From NCBI GenBank assembly GCA_041920275.1, contig JAYRSE010000023.1, positions 1 to 27,616 of the forward strand: 27,616 bases of DNA, read 5' to 3'. This document shows, in pieces, positions 7,957 through 16,422 of this stretch. Position numbers and translations under genes: made by a program. Source of the DNA: UBA12088 sp041920275 (GTDB lineage Bacteria; Patescibacteriota; Minisyncoccia; Phycocordibacterales; UBA12088). The notes beneath the pieces are model-generated. The model did not search any database, had not been told where the DNA came from, and was given only the letters and a program-made list of their open reading frames with translations. Within the stretch, counting starts at the first letter, position 1. The number at the start of each line of letters is the position of its first letter.

Positions 7957-8460
7957 TTACACCAGGTATGCGGAGATGTTGTGTTCAATTGCTCTCGGTT
8001 GTTTCGATGTGCGTGGTAAGTCCGGATTCGTTTCCTCTGCTTCTTGTGCGATTGTTTCTATCCCGGGATGAAGATTGTGAATAATCCCACGCACTATAGC
8101 CGGTTCGAGTCCCCTGTTTTTGCTAACATGTCTAAGTATGTGTCGATATTCTTTCGGTGAATCAATTGTGATGTAGCTGAGGTCCTCTTGCGCCCACTTA
8201 TACAGTATGAGTTCCCTTTTTTCTTCTTGAGCCTGTGACTTAACCGCGTCAGGTATGGATTCGTTTATGTCAAGCATTTGTTCAGCTACGAGTTCCACTT
8301 TTTGATCAGGGTGTTCTGCAGATATACCATACGCTGTCTGCCAAAAGTCTTCGACCGTTGCTATGTTCGTGTCTTTAATTTTCCTTTCAATTACCGCGTA
8401 AGGATGCTCATCTTCTAATGACATAACCATTTCTTTTCGGACCCCCTTTTCATTACCCAT
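7957..8460 (-). CDS. Acidic protein of unknown function, 167 residues
   Basis: I do not recognise this protein. It is acidic and predicted mainly helical, with no signal peptide, membrane segment or known catalytic motif. The DNA is visibly more AT-rich than the surrounding genes, and it is the upstream partner of 7425-7952, suggesting a two-gene cassette possibly acquired together. The start at 8460 is the first ATG; an internal ATG at 8430 is also possible. A TACAAT box about 15 nt upstream of ATG 8460 could be the -10, but no good -35 was found. The gene-poor stretch begins directly upstream. Confidence 0.6.
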   Translation of the reverse strand: MGNEKGVRKEMVMSLEDEHPYAVIERKIKDTNIATVEDFWQTAYGISAEHPDQKVELVAEQMLDINESIPDAVKSQAQEEKRELILYKWAQEDLSYITIDSPKEYRHILRHVSKNRGLEPAIVRGIIHNLHPGIETIAQEAEETNPDLPRTSKQPRAIEHNISAYLV

Positions 8461-8625
8461 GTTGTGAATTAATTAATTGTAATGCACTACTCTGCAACTA
8501 CTGTTGTCTTTCTTCAAAAGGAGTACATCGTTCCAACCTGTATATCAAGCAAGACTTGCGCACCCACCACAAACAAGCGGAATATTGAGGGCGGTTTTTG
8601 CCACTCCAATTACTGAAGAATGCTT

Positions 8626-8651
8626 GTATTAATTACGGTATTTATATGTCG
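8626..8651 (+). repeat. Direct repeat, left copy
   Basis: GTATTAATTACGGTA followed by TTTATATGTCG. The same blocks recur at 8991-9026, flanking a segment of about 340 bp. Confidence 0.75.
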
Positions 8652-8771
8652 CCGCACAGGCGGTTTGGGGGATATTTGGGGATACCATTTCTTCGACTTT
8701 CCCATTCCTCGCAGGTTCTCTCCACTCATTGGGTCTTTCGCTTCGTTCCCACGTAAGTCCTCAATGGGTCT

Positions 8772-8798
8772 TGCGGACGCGCTTACGCCACGTCCGCA
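8772..8798. other. Stem-loop in the gene-poor stretch
   Basis: Perfect 8-bp inverted repeat TGCGGACG / CGTCCGCA with an 11-nt loop. There is no U-run on either side, so it is unlikely to be a simple terminator. It overlaps the end of the 15-codon frame. Confidence 0.55.
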
Positions 8799-8830
8799 CC
8801 TCGCGATTTGGGAGGCATTTCATTTTTCAT
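8783..8830 (-). other. Very short reading frame with strong ribosome binding site
   Basis: Fifteen codons (MKNEMPPKSRGADVA) starting 10 nt after AAAGGAG, with a TATGAT box further upstream at 8872-8877. The stop lies inside the 8772-8798 hairpin. Downstream frames continue to read protein-like for a while in other phases (for example NLRGMGKSKKWYPQ). It may therefore be the start of a frameshifted, decayed gene, a leader peptide, or chance. Confidence 0.3.
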
Positions 8831-8895
8831 GCCCTGATCGCTCCTTTGCACCCTTGGCATAAATAAATTGTATCATAAATGGTGGCTGACCCCAT

Positions 8896-8917
8896 TTCCC
8901 CCAATACTTAGGGGGAA
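8896..8917. other. Stem-loop TTCCCCC / GGGGGAA
   Basis: Perfect 7-bp stem with an 8-nt loop (AATACTTA). No U-run follows it. Function unknown; possibly the remnant of a terminator. Confidence 0.45.
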
Positions 8918-8990
8918 TGTCAAAACATATTTTGTGATGCCCACTTCCCGCTCTCTTGTAAGGTAGATTGGTGCTCGCGACAAAATACTA

Positions 8991-9026
8991 GTATTAATTA
9001 CGGTACTAATTACAGTATTTATGTCG
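8991..9026 (+). repeat. Direct repeat, right copy with internal duplication
   Basis: GTATTAATTACGGTA, then the near-copy CTAATTACAGTA, then TTTATGTCG. It matches 8626-8651 except for the extra 12-bp unit and one dinucleotide. Confidence 0.75.
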
Positions 9027-9032
9027 AGGTAC

Positions 9033-9061
9033 GAACAAACGGGGTTCGACCCCGTTCGTTC
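9033..9061 (-). terminator. Terminator of the ribonucleotide reductase gene
   Basis: A 12-bp stem with one A-C mismatch and a 5-nt TTCGA loop (GAACAAACGGGG / CCCCGTTCGTTC), lying 25 nt past the stop codon. There is no long U-run. Its GGTTCGACC core resembles a tRNA T-arm, but no cloverleaf surrounds it. Confidence 0.65.
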
Positions 9062-9085
9062 CTAGAGTGTTCCGACCGGATCGCG

Positions 9086-11512
9086 CTAACTGATCTCGCA
9101 CGTACCCCCCGCACACGCAAGCTCCTTCGCCAGCTCGGTCTCGTCGCGCAGTTCGTACGCCACGATCTTGCTGTAGTCGATGTTCTTGAACTTCTCGGCA
9201 AGCTTTTCGTAGGTCGCCTTATCGATCGCTTCGTAGGGGGCCAAACGGTAGCTGTGGTTGCTACGCGGGAGGAAGGAAAGACCGCCGATGATGTCCCAAT
9301 GCTCGTAGAGCCAGTTCGCGACCCCCACCCACTCGTCGTCGCCGATCGAAATGGTGACGGAGGGGTTGTGCTCGGTGTAGTTCTCCTTCACCACCTTCCA
9401 GTACTCGAGCTGCTCGATCGCGGAGAGGTCATCATTGTACACGCTCGACTTCGGAGAATGCACCGGGAACTCGAGCACGAAGGTATTCGCGTTCTCCTCG
9501 GTCTGCCCCACTTCGGGATGGTGCGGCACTCCTTGGTCTTTGAGCATTTTGAAGAGCGAATCGGTCGCACTGATGCGGATACGTCGAATGTAGTACTCAC
9601 TGTGGCGCGGATGCATGCCCGAGGAACAGTTCACGGTCTGCGACACGGTGCCCGAGGGCTTCACGGCCGTAACGGCGCTCGAAACGGGTATGCCGAACCG
9701 CTTCGCGTACTTTTTGTTGGTCGCGATCGCTTCGTCGCGTATCGCGCGGAGCACCTCCGGCTTGCGCGCCTCCGGACTGTCCCATTGGCCGGAAACGGAG
9801 ACCCCGAGCAGACGCTCGCTTGCGCAGTTCTCCGTCCACTCTTTGGAGAGATAGTTGAAGGAGGTGAGCGAGCTCTGGTAGGTGCCGAGTATCGCCGCGA
9901 TACGGGCTTTTTTCTTCAGCGTTTCCGCGGTGTCGTTTCTTCGCGCAATCACTTCGGAGAGGTTACAGAACTGCTTGCTTTGCAGAATTATTTCTCCGCA
10001 AGGGTTGGTGCCCACGGGCTGCACGATACGGTCGTGCTCGACGATGCCCTGCTTTTCCCACAGGTCAATGCGACGCTTTGGAAGCTGCGCCATCAATCCC
10101 CCACGGTTGAAAATGCCCCGCTCCCCCGATCGGCCCTTCATGAGTGCCATCCACTCTTCCATGAACTCTTCACTCGTGGGCTTCACCTCATAGACCGCAC
10201 TGTTGTTCGCGAGCATGCGGTGCGGGTCGGTATTGTAGAACGCGCCATCCTTGGCGTGGCGGATAAGGTCATCGTCGAGATCGGAGAGCGATATCATCGC
10301 ACTGCGGCGCACGCCGCCCGACACGATCGCTTCGCCGATCTTGCAGAGTATGTCGTGCGCATCGATGTTGCGCAAGCGCCTGTTCTGGCGGGAAAGTATC
10401 TTGGAACGGGAAAAGTCGAGCAGTGAACGCAACGGCTCGGGACCGGACGCCTTGCCACCCATCGTCTTCAGGCGAGCGCCCGCGGGCCGTATCTTCGAGT
10501 AGTCGAACTGGATGTCCTTGCCGTCGTACCATGTGCGCATACCGTGCACCAACGCATCCGCCCAGCCCTCTTTGGAATCCTCGATCACATGGGTCTTGAG
10601 CACGATACCGGTCTGCGCTTTGATCTGCGGCAACTGCTCGATGTTCTTGCTTTCCGCCGCAAAGCCGACTCCGCAGCCGGACGCGGAAAGGTACAGTACT
10701 TCACCGAAATCCTCGATCTTGGTGGGTGCGATGAAGGAACAGTTGTACGCGACCGCATTGCACCGACGCGCGGGGTCGCCCGCAAACTGCATGAGCCGCA
10801 TCGATGGCATGGCTTCCTGCTTCAGGATCGCTTCGCGCACCTCCGTGTACTCTTCCTCGGTGAGCTTGTCGGCAAGGTTCTCGCGCATGAAGTTCATGTA
10901 CCGGTCGACGGTCTCGATCCACGTTTCGCGCCTCCCTTCTGACTCGATCCACCGCGCGTAGGTGCGCAGGTAGACGAACTCGCCCATCGGGTTGCCCTCG
11001 AAGTATTTGGAACTCTCTTCGGCGAGCTTGCGTACCCGCTCGGGCACCGCAAGCGCGGTCTTTCGGAAGCGTGCACGCTCTTCACGGTAGAGGATGTAGT
11101 GCTTGGCGGTCTTCACGTACTCGGAAAGGATGAGCTGACGCTCGACCTCGTCCTGCACGCCTTCGACGGTGGGGAGAAAGTTCTTGTACTTCTTGGCAAT
11201 ACGCACGATGTCGGCGACCACCTTGTGCGCAACCATCTCGGCCTCCTCGGACGACCCTTCTCCGGTCTGCTCCATGGCAAGCGCGATCGCGCGGACGATC
11301 TTGGCGAAGTCGAACGGCACGATGGCACCGTCTCGCTTTTGGATCTGGGGAACGAATTTGCTGTAGTAGGTGCCTTTGTGCACGTCCGCCGCCTTGGCTG
11401 GATCATGGACGTCCTCCACTGCCTCGAAGATCCGTTCCAAGGTCGCCGAGACCTCCGGAGTGCCCACGATATCGCCGTCACCCGCCTGCGCTTGTGATGA
11501 TTTGCTTGCCAT
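9086..11512 (-). CDS. nrdJ: Adenosylcobalamin-dependent (class II) ribonucleotide reductase
   Basis: Reduces ribonucleotides to deoxyribonucleotides using a cobalamin-generated thiyl radical; cytoplasmic, needed for DNA synthesis without requiring oxygen. The 808-residue protein has an N-terminal ATP-cone (about 50-155) and then the catalytic barrel. By alignment to the Lactobacillus enzyme, C505 in NPCGE is the thiyl cysteine with N503 and E507. C258 and C516 are the buried redox pair (C505 to C516 spacing is 11, as in C408/C419). C800 and C805 in CAGGTC are the mobile C-terminal pair. All key residues are present. ATG 11512 is chosen over the upstream frame extension to 11623 because MASKSS follows a -10-like box by 7 nt and the extension covers promoter-like DNA. 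No cobalamin riboswitch was seen. Confidence 0.93.
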   Translation of the reverse strand: MASKSSQAQAGDGDIVGTPEVSATLERIFEAVEDVHDPAKAADVHKGTYYSKFVPQIQKRDGAIVPFDFAKIVRAIALAMEQTGEGSSEEAEMVAHKVVADIVRIAKKYKNFLPTVEGVQDEVERQLILSEYVKTAKHYILYREERARFRKTALAVPERVRKLAEESSKYFEGNPMGEFVYLRTYARWIESEGRRETWIETVDRYMNFMRENLADKLTEEEYTEVREAILKQEAMPSMRLMQFAGDPARRCNAVAYNCSFIAPTKIEDFGEVLYLSASGCGVGFAAESKNIEQLPQIKAQTGIVLKTHVIEDSKEGWADALVHGMRTWYDGKDIQFDYSKIRPAGARLKTMGGKASGPEPLRSLLDFSRSKILSRQNRRLRNIDAHDILCKIGEAIVSGGVRRSAMISLSDLDDDLIRHAKDGAFYNTDPHRMLANNSAVYEVKPTSEEFMEEWMALMKGRSGERGIFNRGGLMAQLPKRRIDLWEKQGIVEHDRIVQPVGTNPCGEIILQSKQFCNLSEVIARRNDTAETLKKKARIAAILGTYQSSLTSFNYLSKEWTENCASERLLGVSVSGQWDSPEARKPEVLRAIRDEAIATNKKYAKRFGIPVSSAVTAVKPSGTVSQTVNCSSGMHPRHSEYYIRRIRISATDSLFKMLKDQGVPHHPEVGQTEENANTFVLEFPVHSPKSSVYNDDLSAIEQLEYWKVVKENYTEHNPSVTISIGDDEWVGVANWLYEHWDIIGGLSFLPRSNHSYRLAPYEAIDKATYEKLAEKFKNIDYSKIVAYELRDETELAKELACAGGTCEIS

Positions 11513-11519
11513 AGAATAT

Positions 11520-11525
11520 ACAATA
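11520..11525 (-). promoter_or_regulatory. Probable -10 box of the ribonucleotide reductase gene
   Basis: TATTGT on the minus strand, 7 nt before ATG 11512, overlapping a second TATATT. This matches the leaderless spacing seen at rnr, smc, eno and the SET gene. The -35 is poor. Confidence 0.4.
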
Positions 11526-11626
11526 CGGTTACCGCTGGTAAGGTTTCTCCACGGGGGCGTGAAAGTCTTATTCGCATTGTATCGCACCCGTCCGAACCGA
11601 CACCTGTGTATAACTTTGCGCAAAAC

Positions 11627-11683
11627 AAAAACGGCCGGAGGTCACTATTTTGTAAAAAAGTAAGACCGTTCCAAGCCGTTTTT
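11627..11683 (-). terminator. Two-tier terminator hairpin after the hydrogenase-like operon
   Basis: On the minus strand an outer stem AAAAACGGC / GCCGTTTTT encloses an inner stem around GGTC / GACC, and the distal arm runs into TTTTTGTTTT. It lies between the operon's last stop (11728) and the ribonucleotide reductase promoter, so the two are probably separate units. Confidence 0.55.
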
Positions 11684-11727
11684 TTCGCCTCGTCGCTACA
11701 AAACCCGCTTCGAGCCGAGACGTGCGA

Positions 11728-13308
11728 CTACAGGTCGTTGCCGGAGTATGAGAGGTTGAAGCTTTTGTTCACAAGGGGAAAATCGGGCACCACTTCATCA
11801 ACGACCGTAAGCGGGAACGCTTGCCAGTTCAAGAAAGACGGGTCGCGCACCTTCACTCGTGAAATGACGCCGGACGCATCGGTGCACACCACATGGACCA
11901 CCTCGCCACGCCACCCTTCGACCGCCATGACGGCGGTGGCATCCTTACCGAAGGTGAGCGCACCATCGCGTACCACGGCCTTCGCCCGAGCTAGCCGTTC
12001 CACCGCTTGCTCAATGAGCGCGATCGAGCCGTGCACCTCGTCGACCCGTACATGGAACCGAGCGTATACGTCGCCACCTTCCTTTACGACCGGCACGTAC
12101 GTGAGCATGTCGTACGCCGCATACGGAAAATCGATACGCGTGTCGCGGCAAACACCGGCCGCACGCGCGGGCACACCCACCACGCCGTACTCGCGAACTT
12201 CTTCGGGTGCCAGGTCGCCGGTCGTTATCAAGCGATCGTACAGCGAAATGCGCTCCTCGGCGACGGCGATGACCTCTTTGAAGTCCTTGCGTATGTCCGC
12301 AAGATCCTTCACAAGCGCTTGCCATTCATCGTGTGCAACCTCCCTACGCACACCGCCCGGCATGTTCACTCCGCGCAAAAAACGACTACCGGTCAGGCGC
12401 TCGTTCCACCGCATGATGCGCTCACGCAAGCGTGCACCGTTCGCCCCACCGAAGGTGAACGCCGTGTCGAGCATGATAAAACCGATGTCGGAGAAATGGT
12501 TCGCCATGCGCTCGAGCTCGGCATACACGACCCGCACCAGACGTCCGTACTCGGAAACCTCCGCATGCGCGATCTTTTCGAGTGCGCCGCAAAACGCGAG
12601 CGAGTGCGCGAAGGAACTGTCCCCCGAAATGCGCTCGGCAAGCGCGACCTTTCCATCGATCGGCAACGTCTCAAAGAGCTTCTCGATCCCCTTATGCTTC
12701 CAGCCAAGGAGCGGGTCGAGCTTCTTGATCCGCTCGCCGAGCACACTGAAACGAAAATGACCGGGCTCGATAATGCCCGCATGCACAGGTCCGACCGGAA
12801 TCTCGTACACCCCCTCCCCCGCTACGGTGTGAAAATCGTACTCGGTGAGCGGGTCCGCCTTGCCGGACGGCGCACGCAGCTTTGCATCCTTACGCAACGG
12901 ATAGGTACCCGCACCGAAGCTCACATGCCCCATCGTGGGACGCGGGTCGCGATGTCCCTCGGGCACAAGGCCGAACATGGTCGCCATCTCACGCTCATAG
13001 AAGGAGCACTGCATGCGCACGTGGGAAAGCGAGGGAAAAGAGCGGGTCGTATCGAAATACGGCACCAACACCCGCTTCGACGGCAGGTGCCCAAAGAAGT
13101 ACGAGATACGAAACACCCCAAGATCGCTACGACGGTCACTCGCCACCACGGTGTGGAGCACCAGCTCGTCGCTCGAAAGGCATGCGGTCAAGGTCGGCAA
13201 AAAGGACGCTGCGGTGAGCGGGAACCGTGTGAGCGCACCCTCGTGCTCCTCCCGCGCACCTGCGGGTATGAACGGTTTGAAAACGGTAGTGTGTGCCATA
13301 CGGTTCAT
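11728..13308 (-). CDS. Hydrogenase/complex I large-subunit homologue (HyfG/NuoCD-like) lacking all NiFe-ligand cysteines
   Basis: A 526-residue fusion of a NuoC-like domain (about 30-140) and a NuoD/hydrogenase large-subunit domain (about 165-526). GPVHAGIIEPGHFRF (173-187) and ERISGDSSFAHSLAFCGALE (225-244) align closely with HycE/HyfG. The first CxxC pair of hydrogenases is S228 and S231 here. The C-terminal DPCxxC is DPSFLN, with S491 and N494. All four nickel/iron ligands are therefore missing and no H2 chemistry is expected; the C-terminus looks like complex I instead. There is no C-terminal processing histidine. It is last in a six-gene operon, 3 nt after the previous stop. ATG 13299 is an alternative start. 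Energy-converting hydrogenase-related (Ehr) complexes are the closest known analogue. Confidence 0.9.
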   Translation of the reverse strand: MNRMAHTTVFKPFIPAGAREEHEGALTRFPLTAASFLPTLTACLSSDELVLHTVVASDRRSDLGVFRISYFFGHLPSKRVLVPYFDTTRSFPSLSHVRMQCSFYEREMATMFGLVPEGHRDPRPTMGHVSFGAGTYPLRKDAKLRAPSGKADPLTEYDFHTVAGEGVYEIPVGPVHAGIIEPGHFRFSVLGERIKKLDPLLGWKHKGIEKLFETLPIDGKVALAERISGDSSFAHSLAFCGALEKIAHAEVSEYGRLVRVVYAELERMANHFSDIGFIMLDTAFTFGGANGARLRERIMRWNERLTGSRFLRGVNMPGGVRREVAHDEWQALVKDLADIRKDFKEVIAVAEERISLYDRLITTGDLAPEEVREYGVVGVPARAAGVCRDTRIDFPYAAYDMLTYVPVVKEGGDVYARFHVRVDEVHGSIALIEQAVERLARAKAVVRDGALTFGKDATAVMAVEGWRGEVVHVVCTDASGVISRVKVRDPSFLNWQAFPLTVVDEVVPDFPLVNKSFNLSYSGNDL

Positions 13309-13311
13309 CGG

Positions 13312-14778
13312 TTATCGCTCTGGTGTATATGTCGAAGCGGCGTCTGCGACCAGCTCCGCCAGGGGCGCGGGCAGATGCACTCCAAGGTACAGTGCCGTCG
13401 TGAGCAACAGCAGTATCGGAAATACCGTGCGCCACCCGCGCTCACCACGCACGATGGCACCCCCTTCCGGCGCATGCGCGGGCGGTGTCCCGAAGAGCAT
13501 CGCGGAAGTGTGGATGAGGTACCCCGCGAACACGAGCGTGACCGCAAGGAGCAGTGCGCCAACGACACCCGGATGTTCTGTCGCACTCGAAAGGATGCCG
13601 AGCTTCGTCATGAACGTTCCGAACGGCGGCATGCCGACAACCGCAACGACACCGAGGAAGAAAAGCGGTGCGGTCCACGGGAGCGTCCGCAGCATACCGC
13701 GTATGTTCTCGATCTTGCCCGAACCATACGATAGGAAAAGATTGCCGGAAGCGAGGAAGAGCGCCGACTTCACGAGCGCATGGTACAGCATGTGCAGTAC
13801 CGTGTACCACACCGCGATCCCCCCGAGCCCGAAACCGATCGCGCACAACCCCATGTTCTCGATACTCGAGTACGCGAGCATGCGCTTGTAGCGACTCTGC
13901 ACCAAGAGCATGAAGCCCATAACGACGATCGAGAGCACGCCGAACACGAGGAGCAGTGCGCCGGTCCACCACGGGCCGATCGCCGCATCGACCGCTACCT
14001 TGTAACGCACGATGGCGAAGATGGCCGCATTCAAGAGTACTCCCGAAAGGAGCGCACTGATCGGTGCGGGAGCTTTTCCGTGCGCATCGGGCAGCCAGGT
14101 GTGCATGGGTACGAGACCGGCTTTGGTGCCATAGCCGACCAGAATGCAGATGAACGCGACCTTGAGCGCGAGCGGGTCCATGGTGGATGCCGCGGCTGCA
14201 AGGTCGTTCCACGACAAGAACCCTGTGGATGAACCGGCCGCTGAAAGCATGGTAAGCGTACCGAAAAAGCCGATGAGCAGACCGACGCTGTTCACGACCA
14301 GGTACTTCCACCCCGCCTCGAGCGAGCTGCTCTTTTTGTAGAAGCTCACCAAGAACACGGTGGCGAGCGTGGTCGCCTCGATCGCGACCCATGCGATGAT
14401 CGGGTAGCGCGTCATGACCGAGAGGAGCATCGCGAATATGAAGAGATGAAAGAGCGCCCAGAACTGCACCGTGCGTCTCGCACTCACGATCCCCTTCTCA
14501 CGTTCGACCCGCAGATACCCGACCGAGTAGATCGCGGCGGCGGACCCGACGAAGGTGATGCAAAGCGTGAGCAGCATGCCGAACGCATCGGGACTAAGCA
14601 GGCCCGCATGCTCCCACGTGTGCACACCGTGCAAAAAACCATACCCCGCAAACAGGAAAGCAAGCACACTACCGGCGACACCGATCATTTCGACCGCACG
14701 CAAACGACGCGACGTGCATGCAATGGTCAGTGCCGCCGCAACAAGCGGGATCGCAATGAGTGTGTGGAGTAGTGTCAT
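13312..14778 (-). CDS. Antiporter-like membrane subunit (HyfF/NuoN-like)
   Basis: A polytopic membrane protein of 488 residues from the proton-antiporter family shared by complex I, Mrp antiporters and group 4 hydrogenases, expected to move protons or sodium. Residues typical of the channel are kept: E134 in the WVAIEATTL helix, and K219 with H226 in GYGTKAGLVPMHTWLPDAH. These are followed by the family signature KAPAPISALLSG, lysine/histidine residues in LHMLYHALVKSALF, and a late helix with GMPPFGTFMTKLGIL. Length is normal for HyfF (about 520). It overlaps the preceding gene by 4 nt (ATGA), so translation is coupled. It may equally be called NuoL/M/N-like. Confidence 0.88.
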   Translation of the reverse strand: MTLLHTLIAIPLVAAALTIACTSRRLRAVEMIGVAGSVLAFLFAGYGFLHGVHTWEHAGLLSPDAFGMLLTLCITFVGSAAAIYSVGYLRVEREKGIVSARRTVQFWALFHLFIFAMLLSVMTRYPIIAWVAIEATTLATVFLVSFYKKSSSLEAGWKYLVVNSVGLLIGFFGTLTMLSAAGSSTGFLSWNDLAAAASTMDPLALKVAFICILVGYGTKAGLVPMHTWLPDAHGKAPAPISALLSGVLLNAAIFAIVRYKVAVDAAIGPWWTGALLLVFGVLSIVVMGFMLLVQSRYKRMLAYSSIENMGLCAIGFGLGGIAVWYTVLHMLYHALVKSALFLASGNLFLSYGSGKIENIRGMLRTLPWTAPLFFLGVVAVVGMPPFGTFMTKLGILSSATEHPGVVGALLLAVTLVFAGYLIHTSAMLFGTPPAHAPEGGAIVRGERGWRTVFPILLLLTTALYLGVHLPAPLAELVADAASTYTPER

Positions 14779-15467
14779 AGGTGTGTGGGTGATCCTTCAC
14801 GCTCGGACAGGTGGGTCATCTTCGAGATGTCGAGACCGCCGAGCCGTTGATGCACCAGGGTCATGAAGAAGGTCGTGGTGAACACCAGCACCAGCGTTTC
14901 GAGCATGATCGCAAGTTCAAGCGCGAGAGTTTGATGGAGACCTGCGCGAGATGCGACGAAGACCACCCAGTTCTCAAGCGCAAGCAGAGCGACCGCCTGC
15001 GAGAGGGCACCTTTTCGATTGATCGCAAGGAAGAGTGCCGCAAGGATGCCGGCGAGGTGGAGCGGCGCGTACCCCAACACCGTCGACGATGTCATGAACA
15101 TCGCTCCGGGTGCCGACACGCGCACGACCGAGATCGCAAGCACGGCGATCCCCACCAATACCGAAAGCGTCCACGGGGTGTCCAGGTACGTGTCGGAGAC
15201 GAAACGAGCATCGAGTCGTCGCGTGACTCGTAGGTAAAGCATAGGCACCAGCACCGCCTTTACCGCAACGGTCATGCCCGCCACGACCCACAGGAGCGGG
15301 TCGGAAGCATCAAGTGCGGCAAGCAGGAAGAAAGACGCCACGAAGAGCGACTGGGCAACGTACGCGCCCAATAACAACGAGGTCTTATGTACGGTGTGCA
15401 TGAAGAACATGAGAAGGAACATTCCCACATCCAGCAGAGCGACGATAGAAAGTGCGATGGGTGTCAT
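14775..15467 (-). CDS. HyfE-like membrane subunit (NuoK-related)
   Basis: A 230-residue integral membrane protein with about six or seven hydrophobic helices, matching HyfE in length and in its place between the HyfC-like and HyfF-like genes. The NuoK-type signature is visible as ALLALENWVVFVASR, with a glutamate inside the helix, and ALELAIMLETLVLVF, with two more acidic residues. In complex I such buried glutamates form part of the proton path. It starts 7 nt after the previous stop and shares ATGA with the next gene. No ribosome binding site is evident. Confidence 0.83.
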   Translation of the reverse strand: MTPIALSIVALLDVGMFLLMFFMHTVHKTSLLLGAYVAQSLFVASFFLLAALDASDPLLWVVAGMTVAVKAVLVPMLYLRVTRRLDARFVSDTYLDTPWTLSVLVGIAVLAISVVRVSAPGAMFMTSSTVLGYAPLHLAGILAALFLAINRKGALSQAVALLALENWVVFVASRAGLHQTLALELAIMLETLVLVFTTTFFMTLVHQRLGGLDISKMTHLSEREGSPTHL

Positions 15468-15474
15468 GATGTCG

Positions 15475-16416
15475 TTATGAACCGGTTACGAGCGCAAGGG
15501 CAACGGCGCCGATCAGCAGAGCGGTGAACAAGAGGCGCGGGATGCGAAAGATGCGCAACTTGGCAAAGACCGACTCGACCGTGGCGATACTAAACGCGAT
15601 CACCGCGCACTTCACCGCAAAAACAAAGAGCGCGATACCGAGGGTCACAAGGTCGCTCGGGACAGCGGGATCGACCGCGCCCCACGGCACGAAGACCGAC
15701 GCGGCAACCGAAACAAAGACCATGAGCTTGAGCCAACTCGCCCACTCCATAAGTGCAAGCCGTTTCCCGGAGTACTCGAGGATCATGGCCTCATGCACCA
15801 TGGTGAGCTCGAGATGGGTCGACGGGTTGTCGACCGGTATCCGCATGTTCTCGGCAAGCAAAGCGACGAAGTACGCGATCCCCGCAACGACGACCGGCAA
15901 GAGCTGCGCGTACGATGCGTCACGCACGACCTCGGCGATGTCGCCGAAGTTCGTCGATCCCGCAAGCAGTGCGAGCGGCAAAAGCGAGAACAGAAGCACT
16001 CCTTCCGCGATCGCGGCAAAGGTCATCTCGCGACTTGAACCGAAACCCCCGAACGAGCTACCCGCATCGATGCCGGCAAGCGCCAGGAAAAAGGCGCAAA
16101 GCGCGAACGCGTATACGAATACGAACAAGTTACCGAGCACGCCGGTGTCCCCCACGCCGAGAAGCGGCACACCGCCCGCAACGGCAAGAGACACGCCGAA
16201 GATGAGGTACGGCGCAACACTGAACACCCACGACGCATCTTCAGGCAACACCTCGTCCTTGGTGAACAGTTTACGCAGATCGAGGTACGGCTGGAACACA
16301 CTCGCCCCTTCCCGACCCTGGTACCGCGCCTTCATCGCGCGGATCACACCGACGAAGAGCGGAGCGCATGCCGCAAGGATGATCGATCGTACAAAATACA
16401 AGAGGGTAAGTTCCAT
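15475..16416 (-). CDS. HyfC/NuoH-like membrane subunit
   Basis: A 313-residue membrane protein that, in group 4 hydrogenases and complex I, anchors the hydrophilic arm to the membrane arm. Conserved strings are clear: RKLFTKDEVLPEDASW in the first cytoplasmic loop, GGFGSSREMTF, and the signature AENMRIPVDNPSTHLELTM followed by VHEAMILEYSGKRLALMEW. The charged residues of this loop, which line the link between the redox arm and the ion path in complex I, are kept. Length is as in HyfC (about 315). It lies 6 nt after the HyfB-like gene. Its conservation contrasts with the loss of cofactor ligands in the hydrophilic subunits. Confidence 0.9.
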   Translation of the reverse strand: MELTLLYFVRSIILAACAPLFVGVIRAMKARYQGREGASVFQPYLDLRKLFTKDEVLPEDASWVFSVAPYLIFGVSLAVAGGVPLLGVGDTGVLGNLFVFVYAFALCAFFLALAGIDAGSSFGGFGSSREMTFAAIAEGVLLFSLLPLALLAGSTNFGDIAEVVRDASYAQLLPVVVAGIAYFVALLAENMRIPVDNPSTHLELTMVHEAMILEYSGKRLALMEWASWLKLMVFVSVAASVFVPWGAVDPAVPSDLVTLGIALFVFAVKCAVIAFSIATVESVFAKLRIFRIPRLLFTALLIGAVALALVTGS

Positions 16417-16422
16417 AGGTTT

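Larger units (their letters stand above)
8461..9032. other. Gene-poor AT-rich stretch with direct repeats and hairpins
   Basis: No convincing full-length gene lies on either strand for about 570 bp. It contains two copies of GTATTAATTACGGTA (8626 and 8991), a hairpin at 8772-8798, a C/G-rich hairpin at 8896-8917, and a 15-codon minus-strand reading frame with a good ribosome binding site. An 80-codon plus-strand open frame (8620-8862) has no start signal and covers the structured part. Candidates are a decayed mobile element, a structured RNA or a regulatory region. Confidence 0.6.

Noticed and set aside
8620..8862. Plus-strand 80-codon open frame as a small gene
   Set aside because: No ribosome binding site or -10 box at the right distance; it covers hairpins and the complementary short frame.
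9033..9061. tRNA gene suggested by GGTTCGACC
   Set aside because: No acceptor, D or anticodon arms; the sequence is a simple long hairpin after a stop codon.
9086..11600. Cobalamin riboswitch before the class II ribonucleotide reductase
   Set aside because: The upstream region is short, promoter-like and lacks the conserved B12-box; the start appears leaderless.
12007..13734. Plus-strand 575-codon open frame opposite the large subunit
   Set aside because: Antisense shadow spanning two real genes, very Arg/His-rich, no start signal.
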